A DNA stretch of 44,580 nt from Bacteroidota bacterium (GTDB lineage: Bacteria; Bacteroidota; Bacteroidia; Bacteroidales; Bacteroidaceae). Made by a program: the position numbers and the translations under genes. Shown here one piece after another: positions 25,386-34,701 of this stretch. Under the pieces are notes generated by a model, which was given only the letters and a program-made list of their open reading frames with translations, searched no databases and was not told the origin of the DNA. Every line of letters starts with the position of its first letter. Within the stretch, counting starts at the first letter, position 1. Where the stretch lies: the NCBI GenBank assembly GCA_023426145.1, contig JAFABG010000033.1:1-44580 (forward strand), in the 5' to 3' direction.

Positions 25386-25958
25386 ATGATACAGTCCAAA
25401 CAAGATCTTGTTTTTTTTTTAACGACTGAGTCTAAATCTTTTAAATACTATTTAGATGGAGGCTTTAGAAATTATTTACTTGCTAATCCAGGGTAGGATC
25501 AATCTAAAATTTGGAGTTATATAAAATATTTGCGAATGTGTGAATATGCGAAGAATTGTAATAATAAAATTTTGCTAGTCTTCTATTTGATGAGATTAAG
25601 ACAATTGTCCTATTTAACTGGGTATCAAATTCCTCTAAATGTTTGTGATTATGGTTTGAAAATATTTCATTGGGGGATGATTATTATTCATGAAAAAACT
25701 AAAATTGGGAAAAATGCAACATTTCAGCCTGATATTGTTATCGGTAAAAAAGAAGTTGACGGAGGTTGTCCAGTTATAGGCGATAACTTTTATATCTGTG
25801 CTGGAGCAAGAGTTTATGGTGACATAAAGATAGGTAACAATGTTAGAATTGGTCCAAATTCTTGTGTTTATAAAGATGTGCCTAATAATTGTATCGTTGT
25901 AGGCAATCCAGCTTATATTATAAAGTTGGATGGACAAAAATGTAACATAAAGCTTTAA
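25386..25958 (+). pseudogene. CysE-like serine acetyltransferase with in-frame stop
   Basis: From ATG 25386 the reading MIQSKQDLVFFLTTESKSF continues for 36 codons to a TAG at 25494-25496, then carries on in the same frame to the stop at 25958. The part after it has hexapeptide left-handed beta-helix repeats (TKIGKNATFQPDIVIGKK, GDIKIGNNVRIGPNSCVYKDV, GNPAYIIK) like serine O-acetyltransferases found in capsule loci. The intact form would be about 190 residues. ATG 25536 could restart a product that keeps the catalytic helix domain but lacks the helical N-terminus. Either an inactivated gene, a shortened active gene or a sequence error. Confidence 0.78.
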
Positions 25959-25969
25959 ATACAAAAAAT

Positions 25970-26836
25970 ATGAAAGAATTTTTGAAAAGGATATATAAAT
26001 ATATTTTTTATGGTATACCATGTAAAAAAACTGTTGTCAATATTTTATCTGTATCTCGAAATGAATTATTGAAAAATCGTTGTGCTTTAATTACTGGTGG
26101 TACAAGCGGAATAGGATATGCTATTGCTGAAGAATTTCTTAATGTTAAATGCTCTGTAATAATAACAGGCCGTAATAAAGAGAAGCTTGATATTGCTTGT
26201 AAAGAACTGAGGGAAAAATATGGGAATGATTCCGTTTTTGGAATCATTTTAGATAATTCTAATATTAGGGTATTTGATAAAGTATTCGCAGAAATACTAA
26301 GTGAAGTTAATAAATCAGGGATACATCAAATAGATATTTTAGTAAATAATGCTGGAGTAAATAGTGTGGGAATGCCATTTGCACTGGAGGAGGATTTTGA
26401 TAATGTACTGGATACTAATCTTAAAGGTACTTACTTTTTATCACAAATGTTTTGTACTTATTTGAAAAACAATAAAATAGTGGGAAATATTTTAAATATA
26501 TCTTCTGCGTCTAGTCTTAGGCCCGCTAATTCACCTTATATTTTAAGTAAATGGGGCATTAGAGCTTTGACTTTAGGGTTGGCTAAATCATTTGGAAAAT
26601 ACAATATAACAGTAAATGGAATTGCACCAGGCCCTACGGCAACACCTATGATTGTTAAAGGTCATATTGATGATTATACTTTGGATCGTATTCCTTTAGG
26701 GCGATATATTTTTCCAAAAGAAATAGCAAATATGGCTGTGTTTTTAGTTTCTGACAATGGTAGGGCAATACTTGGTGATACTATATTTATGACTGGTGGT
26801 GCAGGTTTATTGACTTATGATGACATACAATATTGA
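25970..26836 (+). CDS. SDR family NAD(P)-dependent oxidoreductase
   Basis: This 288-residue short-chain dehydrogenase has an N-terminal extension of about 35 residues before LITGGTSGIGYAIAEEF, the TGxxxGIG cofactor site. It then has LVNNAGVNS (the NNAG motif), NILNISSAS with the catalytic serine, YILSK (the YxxxK pair) and NGIAPGPTATPM. The late FMTGGAG block is also classic. It would reduce or oxidise a sugar or acyl intermediate in the cytoplasm. It sits directly before a ThDP-dependent enzyme, with only 59 bases to the latter's ATG, suggesting that the two act in one pathway. Substrate unknown. Confidence 0.9.
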   Translation: MKEFLKRIYKYIFYGIPCKKTVVNILSVSRNELLKNRCALITGGTSGIGYAIAEEFLNVKCSVIITGRNKEKLDIACKELREKYGNDSVFGIILDNSNIRVFDKVFAEILSEVNKSGIHQIDILVNNAGVNSVGMPFALEEDFDNVLDTNLKGTYFLSQMFCTYLKNNKIVGNILNISSASSLRPANSPYILSKWGIRALTLGLAKSFGKYNITVNGIAPGPTATPMIVKGHIDDYTLDRIPLGRYIFPKEIANMAVFLVSDNGRAILGDTIFMTGGAGLLTYDDIQY

Positions 26837-26895
26837 TTTGTAAATAAACTTATCTGTAGAATTTGATTTGTTTTTTATTGTTAAAAAAAAAGCTT

Positions 26896-28587
26896 ATGTA
26901 TACTATACAAGAAAATGTTTTAATAGTTATTGCTCTATTGAAAGAATTTGGGATAAATAAAATAGTAATTAATCCCGGTGGAACAAATATTCCTATTGTT
27001 CAAGCAATTCAGAATGATCCTTATTTTAAATGTTATTCAGTTCCAGATGAACGAAGTGCAATCTATTTTGCAATTGGATTATATCTTCAGTCTGGTGAGA
27101 TAATTGCAACATCCTGTACAAGTGCTCAAGCTACAAGAAATTATATTCCGGGTTTGACAGAAGCTTTTTATAAACATGTTCCTATTTTGGCAATTACAAC
27201 TTCAAAATTAGAGCGATATGATTTTCAAGAGTATATGCAAGCTCCAATACAGTGCTCATTGCCAACAGACTCTGTAAAAAGGACCTTTGATTTACCATTA
27301 ATAACAGATGAAAATTCTAGAAGTTTATGTATGAATAGAGCTAAATCTGCTTTCTTAGAATTGATGCATAGAGTTCCAGGCCCTATCCAGTTGAATATTA
27401 GAATTAATGATAAGTTTCAGGGTGAATTTGAAAATAAATCGCTTCCAAGTATTAATATGACTCGTCGTTATATGGCTTGGGATGATTGGGAGGGATTAAA
27501 TCTTTCTGGGAAGAGAGTCTTAGTAATTATTGGTGAACATCGTGTTTTTAGTTCAAGGCAAAAAAACGCTTTAGAAGGCTTTTGTAGTAAGAATAATGCT
27601 GTTGTATATACGAACCATCTTTCTAATTATCAAGGAGATTATTCTTTACAAGGTAACTTGCTAGTTTCTTGTGGATATTTTAAAGAGTTAAAACCTGATG
27701 TAGTAATATCAATCGGTGGTCAAACTGGTGATTATTCCCTTTTTGGAGTTTTAAGTAGGAGTAGTGGCTATGAACATTGGAGAGTGAGTGAAGAAGGAGA
27801 TTTGGTAGATACTTATAACTGTCTTACTAAAATATTTGAATGTCCTGATTTCTTTTTTTTTGAGAAGATAGGTGGGAATGATGCATGTGACCATAATTAT
27901 TTTAATTCATGGTTAAATGCATATCGTAAATTGAATCTTGAGGATATTATATTGCCCTTTTCAAATATATATGTTGCACAAAAATTATATTCCTTGATAC
28001 CTAAGAATAGTATCATGAATTTTGCAATTCTTAATAGCTTGAGGTGTTGGAATTACTTCCCATTAGATTCGAGCATTAGTTGTTATGCTAATGTAGGCGC
28101 TTTTGGAATTGATGGATGTAATTCAATGCTATTTGGAGAGAGTGTCAATACAGATAATTTATGCTTTATTGTAACAGGAGATTTAGCTTTCTTTTATGAT
28201 ATGAATGCTTTGGGTATTAGGCATTTAAAGAATAATATTAGAGTACTTCTGATAAATAATAATGGTGGAGTAGAATTTAAAATTATGACACAAAATTGGA
28301 ACTTTGATCTTGATGTTGAAAAATATGTATCTGCTAATGGGCACAATGGTAATGCTCGAGGTTGGGCTGAAAATTGTGGATTTGAGTATATATATGCTAA
28401 CAATAAAGAACAATTTGATCTTCAACAAGAAAAATTTTTAGAAAATAATTCTAAACCTATATTATTTGAGATATTTACATCTTATGTTGATGAGCCTAAA
28501 GCTATTAATGATTTTTTGAATGCCAATATGTTAGTGAGCTCAAAAAGTAGAGTTAAGAATGCTTTGAAATCTTTAATTGGTAAATAG
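26896..28587 (+). CDS. MenD-like thiamine-diphosphate-dependent enzyme
   Basis: This 563-residue protein has the three domains of ThDP enzymes. In the pyrimidine domain, INPGGTNIPIVQA replaces the usual SPGSRS motif of MenD and DERSAIYFAIG carries the ThDP-activating glutamate. The C-terminal domain has GDLAFFYDMNALG and then LINNNGG, the GD-x25-30-NN metal/ThDP site. Overall similarity is to MenD-type carboligases, but altered substrate residues and the capsule setting argue against menaquinone synthesis. It may make a branched sugar or acyl group with the SDR before it. ATG 26896 is chosen over an in-frame TTG at 26863. Confidence 0.85.
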   Translation: MYTIQENVLIVIALLKEFGINKIVINPGGTNIPIVQAIQNDPYFKCYSVPDERSAIYFAIGLYLQSGEIIATSCTSAQATRNYIPGLTEAFYKHVPILAITTSKLERYDFQEYMQAPIQCSLPTDSVKRTFDLPLITDENSRSLCMNRAKSAFLELMHRVPGPIQLNIRINDKFQGEFENKSLPSINMTRRYMAWDDWEGLNLSGKRVLVIIGEHRVFSSRQKNALEGFCSKNNAVVYTNHLSNYQGDYSLQGNLLVSCGYFKELKPDVVISIGGQTGDYSLFGVLSRSSGYEHWRVSEEGDLVDTYNCLTKIFECPDFFFFEKIGGNDACDHNYFNSWLNAYRKLNLEDIILPFSNIYVAQKLYSLIPKNSIMNFAILNSLRCWNYFPLDSSISCYANVGAFGIDGCNSMLFGESVNTDNLCFIVTGDLAFFYDMNALGIRHLKNNIRVLLINNNGGVEFKIMTQNWNFDLDVEKYVSANGHNGNARGWAENCGFEYIYANNKEQFDLQQEKFLENNSKPILFEIFTSYVDEPKAINDFLNANMLVSSKSRVKNALKSLIGK

Positions 28588-28644
28588 CGGGTGAATTAAT
28601 ATTTTTGTTTTTAAAGGGTTTTGAATCATATAAAATATTTTATA

Positions 28645-29703
28645 ATGAAAATAGTTGATAAAATATATAGAAAGATAGCTTATTACGAATCATTATGTTA
28701 TTCTAAACTACATTCTAAAAAGCTGATAAAGGAAATAGAGCAATCTAAGGGAAGCAAATGTATCTATTTTTTTTGTACTCCCATTCATAGTAATTTAGGG
28801 GATCAAGCACAATTAATGTGTTGGCTTAAATTGTTTAATGAATGGTATGCTGGTTATCATGTCATTTTAATACCTTCAGCATTTCGCCAATTTAAAACAA
28901 TGTCTAAGATTCGAGAGGTTATAGATAAAAATGATTTAATATTTATTCATAGTGGCTATTTGATTTTTGATCCTCATCCCGAATTACCATTAATTTTAGA
29001 TGTTATACGATATTTTTATGATTATCCAATTACAATATTGCCTCAAACTGTTAATCTGATAAATGATTGGTGTAAGCAGGTCGTTTCAAATTCATTTAAT
29101 GCTCATGCTAATTTGACATTGATGTGTCGGGATGAAGTATCTTTAAGAAATGCAAAAGACTTATTTCCGAATGTTAATGTTAAACTTATGCCTGATGTTG
29201 TAACATCCTTAATTGGTGATGAGAGTTTAGCGTTTGATTGTAAATCTAGAAATGGAATTTTGTTTTGCTTGAGAAATGATGGTGAGAAATATTATAGTGA
29301 TGAGGAATTATTTGTGCTTATGAGACGTTTCCAAAACATTAAGATTGCTAAGAGTGATACTTCTATACACGCATCTGCTTGGAAATGGGATTCTAAACGA
29401 GAATATATGATATATTCTATTCTGAAAAGATTTGCAACATACCAATTGGTTATAACAGATCGTTATCATGGTACTATATTCTCACAAATCGTTAATACGC
29501 CCGTGATTGTGCTTTCATCTTCTGATCATAAATTGAGTAGTGGTGTTAAATGGTTTCCTAAAGCAATATTTGGCCAAAATATTTTTTATGCACAGAACTT
29601 AGAAGTTGCTTACGATATTGCTGTGGAAATATTAAAAAGAAATGGGCATACGATTGTTAATCCCTCTTGGTTTAAAGATAATTACTATAAATCAATTGAT
29701 TAA
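28645..29703 (+). CDS. Polysaccharide pyruvyl transferase family protein
   Basis: This protein of about 352 residues has motifs of the PS_pyruv_trans family: TPIHSNLGDQAQLM near residue 45, LTLMCRDEVSLRNAKD near the middle and VITDRYHGTIFSQIV near residue 275. These enzymes add a pyruvate ketal to a sugar from phosphoenolpyruvate, making the polymer more acidic. Some family members have other roles, so the reaction is likely but not certain. ATG 28645 is chosen; an in-frame TTG at 28621 is upstream. It lies between the ThDP enzyme gene and the polymerase gene. Confidence 0.85.
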   Translation: MKIVDKIYRKIAYYESLCYSKLHSKKLIKEIEQSKGSKCIYFFCTPIHSNLGDQAQLMCWLKLFNEWYAGYHVILIPSAFRQFKTMSKIREVIDKNDLIFIHSGYLIFDPHPELPLILDVIRYFYDYPITILPQTVNLINDWCKQVVSNSFNAHANLTLMCRDEVSLRNAKDLFPNVNVKLMPDVVTSLIGDESLAFDCKSRNGILFCLRNDGEKYYSDEELFVLMRRFQNIKIAKSDTSIHASAWKWDSKREYMIYSILKRFATYQLVITDRYHGTIFSQIVNTPVIVLSSSDHKLSSGVKWFPKAIFGQNIFYAQNLEVAYDIAVEILKRNGHTIVNPSWFKDNYYKSID

Positions 29704-29712
29704 GTATATGTC

Positions 29713-30828
29713 ATGAGTGTATATTTTGTAGTTGAAATTATTTTATTATTTTTTTTGTCAATACAAATATTGACGATTGATAGGAAGTTAAGAAAGCGCC
29801 TCTTTTTTATTTCTTCTTTGATGGTTGTAATATTAATGTGTTTTAGAAATTTCACCGTAGGTGGTGATATATATAATTACACAAGTTTCTTTGTCAATGC
29901 TCCTTCACTATATGGCACTTTGGATCATCCTTCTGAGGCTTTTGAATGGGGGTTTCTTCAAATATGTAGGTTAATTGCTCTGATTAGTCAGACTAAATTC
30001 TTTTTCATTTTATTTACATCGTCTTTTTTTTTAGTGCCTTTCTTATTATTAGTGAAAAAGAATGGAACATATTTGATTCTTCCTTTATTAGTTTTTATGA
30101 TTTATTGGGATTTACTTCCTATAGCCTTTGGTGCTTCAAGGCAATTAATGGCTGTTAGTTTATTTATGTACGCCTATATTGTTTGGGATAGTAATTATAA
30201 ATATAGATTAGTTGTTTCAATATCGTTGCTTGTTCTTTCATTCGTGACTCACTCCTCAATGCTAATATCAATTCCATTGGGATTATTGGCTTATTTTATT
30301 AAGATTAATAGATTTAATGCTATTCTTATTGTAATCTTGACTTTCCTTATTTCAATAGTAGCTAAAGATGTTTTTTCTAATCTTTTTGATAAATTCTACG
30401 ATTTTTTCTCCGCTCTTCATATTGCAGATAGGATGGTGAATTATTATGATAATAACGAATATTCCTTGAACACAAATTACACTATTGGATATTTAAAAAA
30501 TATTCTTTATGTTATTTCGCTTATAATGATGACTTCTACTGCAAAAGAGGATAATAATAATTTTCAGAGAAACTGTTTAGTTTTAGGCTGTTCCTTGTTT
30601 TGTATAGGTTTATCTTTCCCTATGATAAGTCGAGCTTCATTTCTTTTAATGATTATCGGTATAACATACATACCCCAAAATATTTTTTATAAAAAGAAAT
30701 CAGTGTATATGTTAATGTTATTAATATCAGTGTTGTACACTTTATTTGTGGCTTATTTATATTATAATAATCCGGCACGTGATGCTGAAGGTAATCGGAT
30801 CTTGCCTTATCTTTTTATTTTTGAATAA
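29713..30828 (+). CDS. wzy: EpsG-type polysaccharide polymerase (Wzy)
   Basis: This 371-residue membrane protein has about 10 hydrophobic segments. The periplasmic-loop pattern FRNFTVGGDIYNYTSFF (about residues 42-58) and GASRQLMAVSLFMYAY (about 144-160), plus VTHSSML, are typical of the EpsG/Wzy polymerase family. It would join flipped repeat units at the periplasmic face. It lies 9 bases after the pyruvyl transferase gene. Sequence of such polymerases is highly variable, so the exact linkage is unknown. The symbol is functional. Confidence 0.87.
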   Translation: MSVYFVVEIILLFFLSIQILTIDRKLRKRLFFISSLMVVILMCFRNFTVGGDIYNYTSFFVNAPSLYGTLDHPSEAFEWGFLQICRLIALISQTKFFFILFTSSFFLVPFLLLVKKNGTYLILPLLVFMIYWDLLPIAFGASRQLMAVSLFMYAYIVWDSNYKYRLVVSISLLVLSFVTHSSMLISIPLGLLAYFIKINRFNAILIVILTFLISIVAKDVFSNLFDKFYDFFSALHIADRMVNYYDNNEYSLNTNYTIGYLKNILYVISLIMMTSTAKEDNNNFQRNCLVLGCSLFCIGLSFPMISRASFLLMIIGITYIPQNIFYKKKSVYMLMLLISVLYTLFVAYLYYNNPARDAEGNRILPYLFIFE

Positions 30829-30845
30829 TTAATATTATATATACA

Positions 30846-32084
30846 ATGAAAGTACTTTGGTTTTCAGTAACTCCTTCACTATATAATAATAGGAGAAATG
30901 CTCACAATGGAGGTGGTTGGATTGAATCTTTAGAACGCATTGTAAGATCACGTTCAGATATTGAACTTGCCGTTAGTTTTCTTGAACCCGGTGCTTTAAT
31001 TCAAAAATGTGAGTCCAATGGCGTTTTATATTATCCCATAGATGTTGAGTTTAAACAAAGTGTTGTTAGTAAAATATATAAGAATAAACATGTCCGTGCT
31101 GATCAAAATTTAATTAAGCAATGTTTGTCTGTTATATCAGATTTTAAACCAGATTTAATTGAAATCTTTGGATCAGAATCAGCATTTGGATTATTAAAAG
31201 AGCATACTAGTATACCTATTGTTGTTCACATTCAAGGTAGTCTGCCTCCTTATACTAATGCTTTCTATCCACCTGGTTATAGTCTCGCAGATTTAGTGCT
31301 TACTAACATCTTTAATCTTAAATTATGGTTCAGATATTTATTAAAGAAAGTCAGACCTAATTATTCTGTTAAAAGAGAAGAAGCTATTTTGAGGATGAAT
31401 AATAATTTTATGGTAAGAACTAGATGGGATAAAGCTTTAGTTAAATTATATAATCCTAGATGCAAAACATATATATGTAGTGAAGCATTACGGCAGTGCT
31501 TTTTAGATGCTATTGAAAGGTGGTCTTTTAAGAAGCGTGATAAACTAATTTTTGTATCTGTTGGGAGTGGTACTTTTTTAAAAGGGTATGATTTGACTTT
31601 AAAAACAGCTAATCTTTTAGTAAATAACACATCTTTAGACTTTGAATGGAGGTTGTGTGGTCCAACATCTGATGATATTAAACAATTTGAAAGGATGGTT
31701 GGGAAAAAAGCCATTAATATTGTAGCATTAGGCAAATGTTCTGCTGATAAAGTCAGAGATGAATTACTAAATGCTGATGTCTATATACATACAGCGTATA
31801 TAGATAACAGTCCAAATTCTATTTGTGAAGCCCAGTATCTTGGATTACCTATCATTTCTACTTATGTAGGAGGTATTCCTTCATTATTTCAAAAGTGTTA
31901 TCCTACTGATTATTTTATTCCTGCTAATGACCCTTATTATTTAGCTTATTTATTATCATCATTAGATGAATCTGTGTTAGTAGATTTGAGTGAGATGAAT
32001 TATAAGGTATCTCATGAACGTCATAATGAAGGTGTTATATATAATTCACTATTAGATTGTTACAATGATATGTTAAATTTATGA
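30846..32084 (+). CDS. Glycosyltransferase family 4-type protein
   Basis: This 412-residue GT-B fold transferase has an N-terminal acceptor domain (start MKVLWFSVTPSLYNNRRNAHNGGG) and a C-terminal Glyco_trans_1 domain. The latter has FVSVGSGTFLKGYDLTLK, then ADVYIHTAYIDNSPNSICEAQYLGLP, the E-x7-E-like donor site with catalytic-region glutamate. It would add a sugar to the repeat unit at the cytoplasmic membrane face. Stop and next start overlap (ATGA), showing translational coupling. The donor sugar is not predictable. Confidence 0.87.
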   Translation: MKVLWFSVTPSLYNNRRNAHNGGGWIESLERIVRSRSDIELAVSFLEPGALIQKCESNGVLYYPIDVEFKQSVVSKIYKNKHVRADQNLIKQCLSVISDFKPDLIEIFGSESAFGLLKEHTSIPIVVHIQGSLPPYTNAFYPPGYSLADLVLTNIFNLKLWFRYLLKKVRPNYSVKREEAILRMNNNFMVRTRWDKALVKLYNPRCKTYICSEALRQCFLDAIERWSFKKRDKLIFVSVGSGTFLKGYDLTLKTANLLVNNTSLDFEWRLCGPTSDDIKQFERMVGKKAINIVALGKCSADKVRDELLNADVYIHTAYIDNSPNSICEAQYLGLPIISTYVGGIPSLFQKCYPTDYFIPANDPYYLAYLLSSLDESVLVDLSEMNYKVSHERHNEGVIYNSLLDCYNDMLNL

Positions 32085-32740
32085 ATAAGTTTATAAAGAA
32101 AATATTACAAATTTTATTTAAAGGGCTTGCTTCCTTCCTTCATTTATTTTATAGTACTAAAAGCAGCTATAGAATGCAAAAGTGGTTTAATACATTCTAT
32201 ACTTATTGGCTATCTTTGGATTTGAAAAAGTGTGGGGAAAAATGTTTTTTTTTACATCCTGTATATTTGGGAAATCCTAAATATATTGAGATTGGGAAGT
32301 CAACCAGAATTGGTAGACGCACTATGATAGTATGTACTGACAAATTCAATAATCAGCAGTTTAGACCAAGTATCATAATAGGAAATGACTGTGAGATAGG
32401 AGATGATTGTAATATTCAATGTTGCGATAGTATTTCAATTGGTAATGGGGTGCTGTTTGGAAGAAAGATCATGCTAAATGATAGTAGCCATGGCGTTTCA
32501 AACAAAGAATTGCTAATGTTGGAACCGAACAAGCGACCATTGATTAGTAAAGGTCCAATCATTATTGGAGATAATGTTTGGATAGGAGAAAATGTGGTTA
32601 TACTTGGGGGTGTTTCAGTTGGTAATGGAACTATTATAGGTGCTAATTCTGTGGTAACTCGTGATATTCCGCCTTTATCTGTAGCAGTGGGTATCCCAGC
32701 TAGTGTTATTAAAACTTTTACTGTCAATGATGAAAAATAA
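32081..32740 (+). CDS. Hexapeptide-repeat O-acyltransferase
   Basis: This 219-residue protein has a left-handed beta-helix of the NodL/WbbJ group. Hexapeptide repeats run from about residue 65 (YIEIGKSTRIGRRT) through IIIGNDCEIGDDCNI to GPIIIGDNVWIGENVVILGG and the end GIPASVIK. LNDSSHGV carries the probable catalytic histidine. It likely acetylates a sugar hydroxyl using acetyl-CoA. It overlaps the preceding GT gene by 4 bases and the next gene by a few bases, so it is firmly within the operon. The N-terminal 60 residues are basic and partly hydrophobic. Confidence 0.87.
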   Translation: MNKFIKKILQILFKGLASFLHLFYSTKSSYRMQKWFNTFYTYWLSLDLKKCGEKCFFLHPVYLGNPKYIEIGKSTRIGRRTMIVCTDKFNNQQFRPSIIIGNDCEIGDDCNIQCCDSISIGNGVLFGRKIMLNDSSHGVSNKELLMLEPNKRPLISKGPIIIGDNVWIGENVVILGGVSVGNGTIIGANSVVTRDIPPLSVAVGIPASVIKTFTVNDEK

Positions 32741-33587
32741 ATGTGTAGTTGTAATTCCAGTATATAAGGATAATCCTTCAAGAACTGAAATTGCTTCATT
32801 TCGACAAGGCATTTCCATTTTAAAATCTTATGATGTATTTATATTTACATATATAGAATGTAATTTGGATATATACAAGCGTATAGCGGGCGAACAAAAA
32901 ATAGATTTATCAATTGAATTTTTTGAAAAAAAATATTTTTCATCTATTGAGGGGTATAATGATTTGTGCTTTTCTAAAGATTTTTATCATAGATTTTCTG
33001 TTTATGAATATATGTTTATTTATCAATTAGATGCTTGGGTTTTTAGAGATGAGTTGCAGTTCTGGTGTGATAAGGGTTATGATTATATTGGTGCTCCTAT
33101 TTATTATGGAAAAAACAGGAAAACCTTTACGACTAAATTTTTTGGGGTCGGAAATGGTGGATTATGTTTAAGGAAGATTTCACATTGTTTATCAATTCTT
33201 GAAGGCAATTCTTCCGCTGTCTTTCTTAAGCCAATTTCTCTTATTAAACTATATTGGAATTATTTTTTATACAGTGATAATTTTAAAAACATAGAGAATC
33301 GGATTAAAATTTTACCTATAATTTTAGCTAAGTTTTTTGGAAAATATAATAGCCTTAATTATTATATAAAAAACCATGTTAATGAAGATTTGATTTTTGG
33401 GACTTGGTCAACAAAATCTTGGGGACATAAGGGGAATATTCCAACTGAAGATGAAGCTATGCATTTTTCGTTTGAGGTCAATCCTAGTTTTTTATATAAT
33501 AAAATCGGTGAAAAGTTGCCTTTTGGATGTCATGCTTTTGAAAAGTGGGAATATGAAACGTTTTGGAAGCAGTTTATAAATTTATGA
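32727..33587 (+). CDS. DUF5672 family protein, probable glycosyltransferase
   Basis: This protein of about 286 residues starts MMKNKCVVVIPVYKD, with the VVIPVYK strand of a GT-A-like fold. It carries the DUF5672 core: FIYQLDAWVFRDELQFWCDKG, seen as YQLDAWVFRDEL then WCDKGYDYIGAPIYY, and GNGGLCLRK. The D in QLDAW may be a metal/donor-site aspartate, which is an inference. A role in sugar transfer is likely from the context. ATG 32727 is chosen, with ATG 32730 possible; an in-frame GTG at 32703 would lengthen the overlap with the preceding gene. It ends 24 bases before the fucosyltransferase gene. Confidence 0.8.
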   Translation: MMKNKCVVVIPVYKDNPSRTEIASFRQGISILKSYDVFIFTYIECNLDIYKRIAGEQKIDLSIEFFEKKYFSSIEGYNDLCFSKDFYHRFSVYEYMFIYQLDAWVFRDELQFWCDKGYDYIGAPIYYGKNRKTFTTKFFGVGNGGLCLRKISHCLSILEGNSSAVFLKPISLIKLYWNYFLYSDNFKNIENRIKILPIILAKFFGKYNSLNYYIKNHVNEDLIFGTWSTKSWGHKGNIPTEDEAMHFSFEVNPSFLYNKIGEKLPFGCHAFEKWEYETFWKQFINL

Positions 33588-33611
33588 ATAAGGTATTAAC
33601 ATATATATAAT

Positions 33612-34595
33612 ATGATACATCTGATTTTGAAGGACGGATTGGGCAATCAATTGTTTCAGTATGCATTTGCTAGATACTTACAATCAATATATCTAGAGAA
33701 CGGCATTAGTGAAGAACTTGTCGTGAATCCATTTTTTTTACATTCAAGAAAGTTTGAGGATAATGATAAAAGAGTTATGTCTCTTCAACATTTAGTTTTA
33801 AATAAAGATATTCGCTTCTTAACATTAGAGGAACAAGTTGCTTCTATGAAAAAATTCAAGTTGAGAGCTATTAAAGCTACTCCGCTTTTAGAACTTTATA
33901 GGTGGCGGTTTAAGAAACAAAAAAATGACACGCTAGATTTATTTAATTATCGAGCAAAACGGGGATTATATTATACTTATTCTTCATATACTGAATATAA
34001 GCCTATTATTTCAAGTTGCAATGATAAGTTTGTTTTTGGTTTTTTCCAGACTGAAAAAAACTTTCTTCCTATAGAAAAAATAATTAAGAAAGAATTTCTT
34101 GTTAAAACAGCAGCCTCTATAGAGAATAACTGTTTGCTAGAAAAAATAGATTCAGTTAATTCAGTATGTTTGCATATTAGGCGAGGGGATTATTTAAATT
34201 CTAGATGGAAAAATTTACAAATATGCAATTTTGAGTATTACAATAATGCTATAAACAAAATTCTAGATTCTGTAGATAATCCAGTCTTTTTTGTTTTTTC
34301 AAATACTCATGAAGATATACTATGGATAAAAGAAAATTATAATTTTTATGATTTGTCGGGGCATAGGTTTATTGATTTATTTTACGTTGATTTGTCAAAT
34401 CCAGACTATGAAGAGCTTAGATTGATGATGAGATGTAAAAATTTTATCATCTCAAATAGTACTTTTAGCTGGTGGGCAGCTTGGCTTTCACATGATCCAA
34501 ATAAAATAGTTTGTGCACCAGATCGGTGGAATTTATCGTTGGCAGATGACAGTGTAGTTTATGCAAGAAATTGGATTAAGATAAAGGCTAAATAA
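33612..34595 (+). CDS. Alpha-1,2-fucosyltransferase (GT11 family)
   Basis: This 327-residue transferase begins LKDGLGNQLFQYAFARYL, the GT11 signature at the N-terminus. It has CLHIRRGDYL (about residue 187), the HxRRxDY donor-binding motif of alpha-1,2-fucosyltransferases. Near the C-terminus FIISNSTFSWWAAWLS is the third family motif. It would use GDP-L-fucose made by the gmd and fcl products encoded later in this locus. This gives a direct link between precursor and use. The family also has transferases with other acceptors, so the linkage is expected but not certain. Confidence 0.93.
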   Translation: MIHLILKDGLGNQLFQYAFARYLQSIYLENGISEELVVNPFFLHSRKFEDNDKRVMSLQHLVLNKDIRFLTLEEQVASMKKFKLRAIKATPLLELYRWRFKKQKNDTLDLFNYRAKRGLYYTYSSYTEYKPIISSCNDKFVFGFFQTEKNFLPIEKIIKKEFLVKTAASIENNCLLEKIDSVNSVCLHIRRGDYLNSRWKNLQICNFEYYNNAINKILDSVDNPVFFVFSNTHEDILWIKENYNFYDLSGHRFIDLFYVDLSNPDYEELRLMMRCKNFIISNSTFSWWAAWLSHDPNKIVCAPDRWNLSLADDSVVYARNWIKIKAK

Positions 34596-34701
34596 TTATA
34601 TTGTTGTTATAGTCTTATTTTCTGTGTTATGATTATTTCATCTCAAGATATTGTTAAAAAACATTCATTATATTAGCCATGCTAATTAAATTCTAGATAG
34701 A

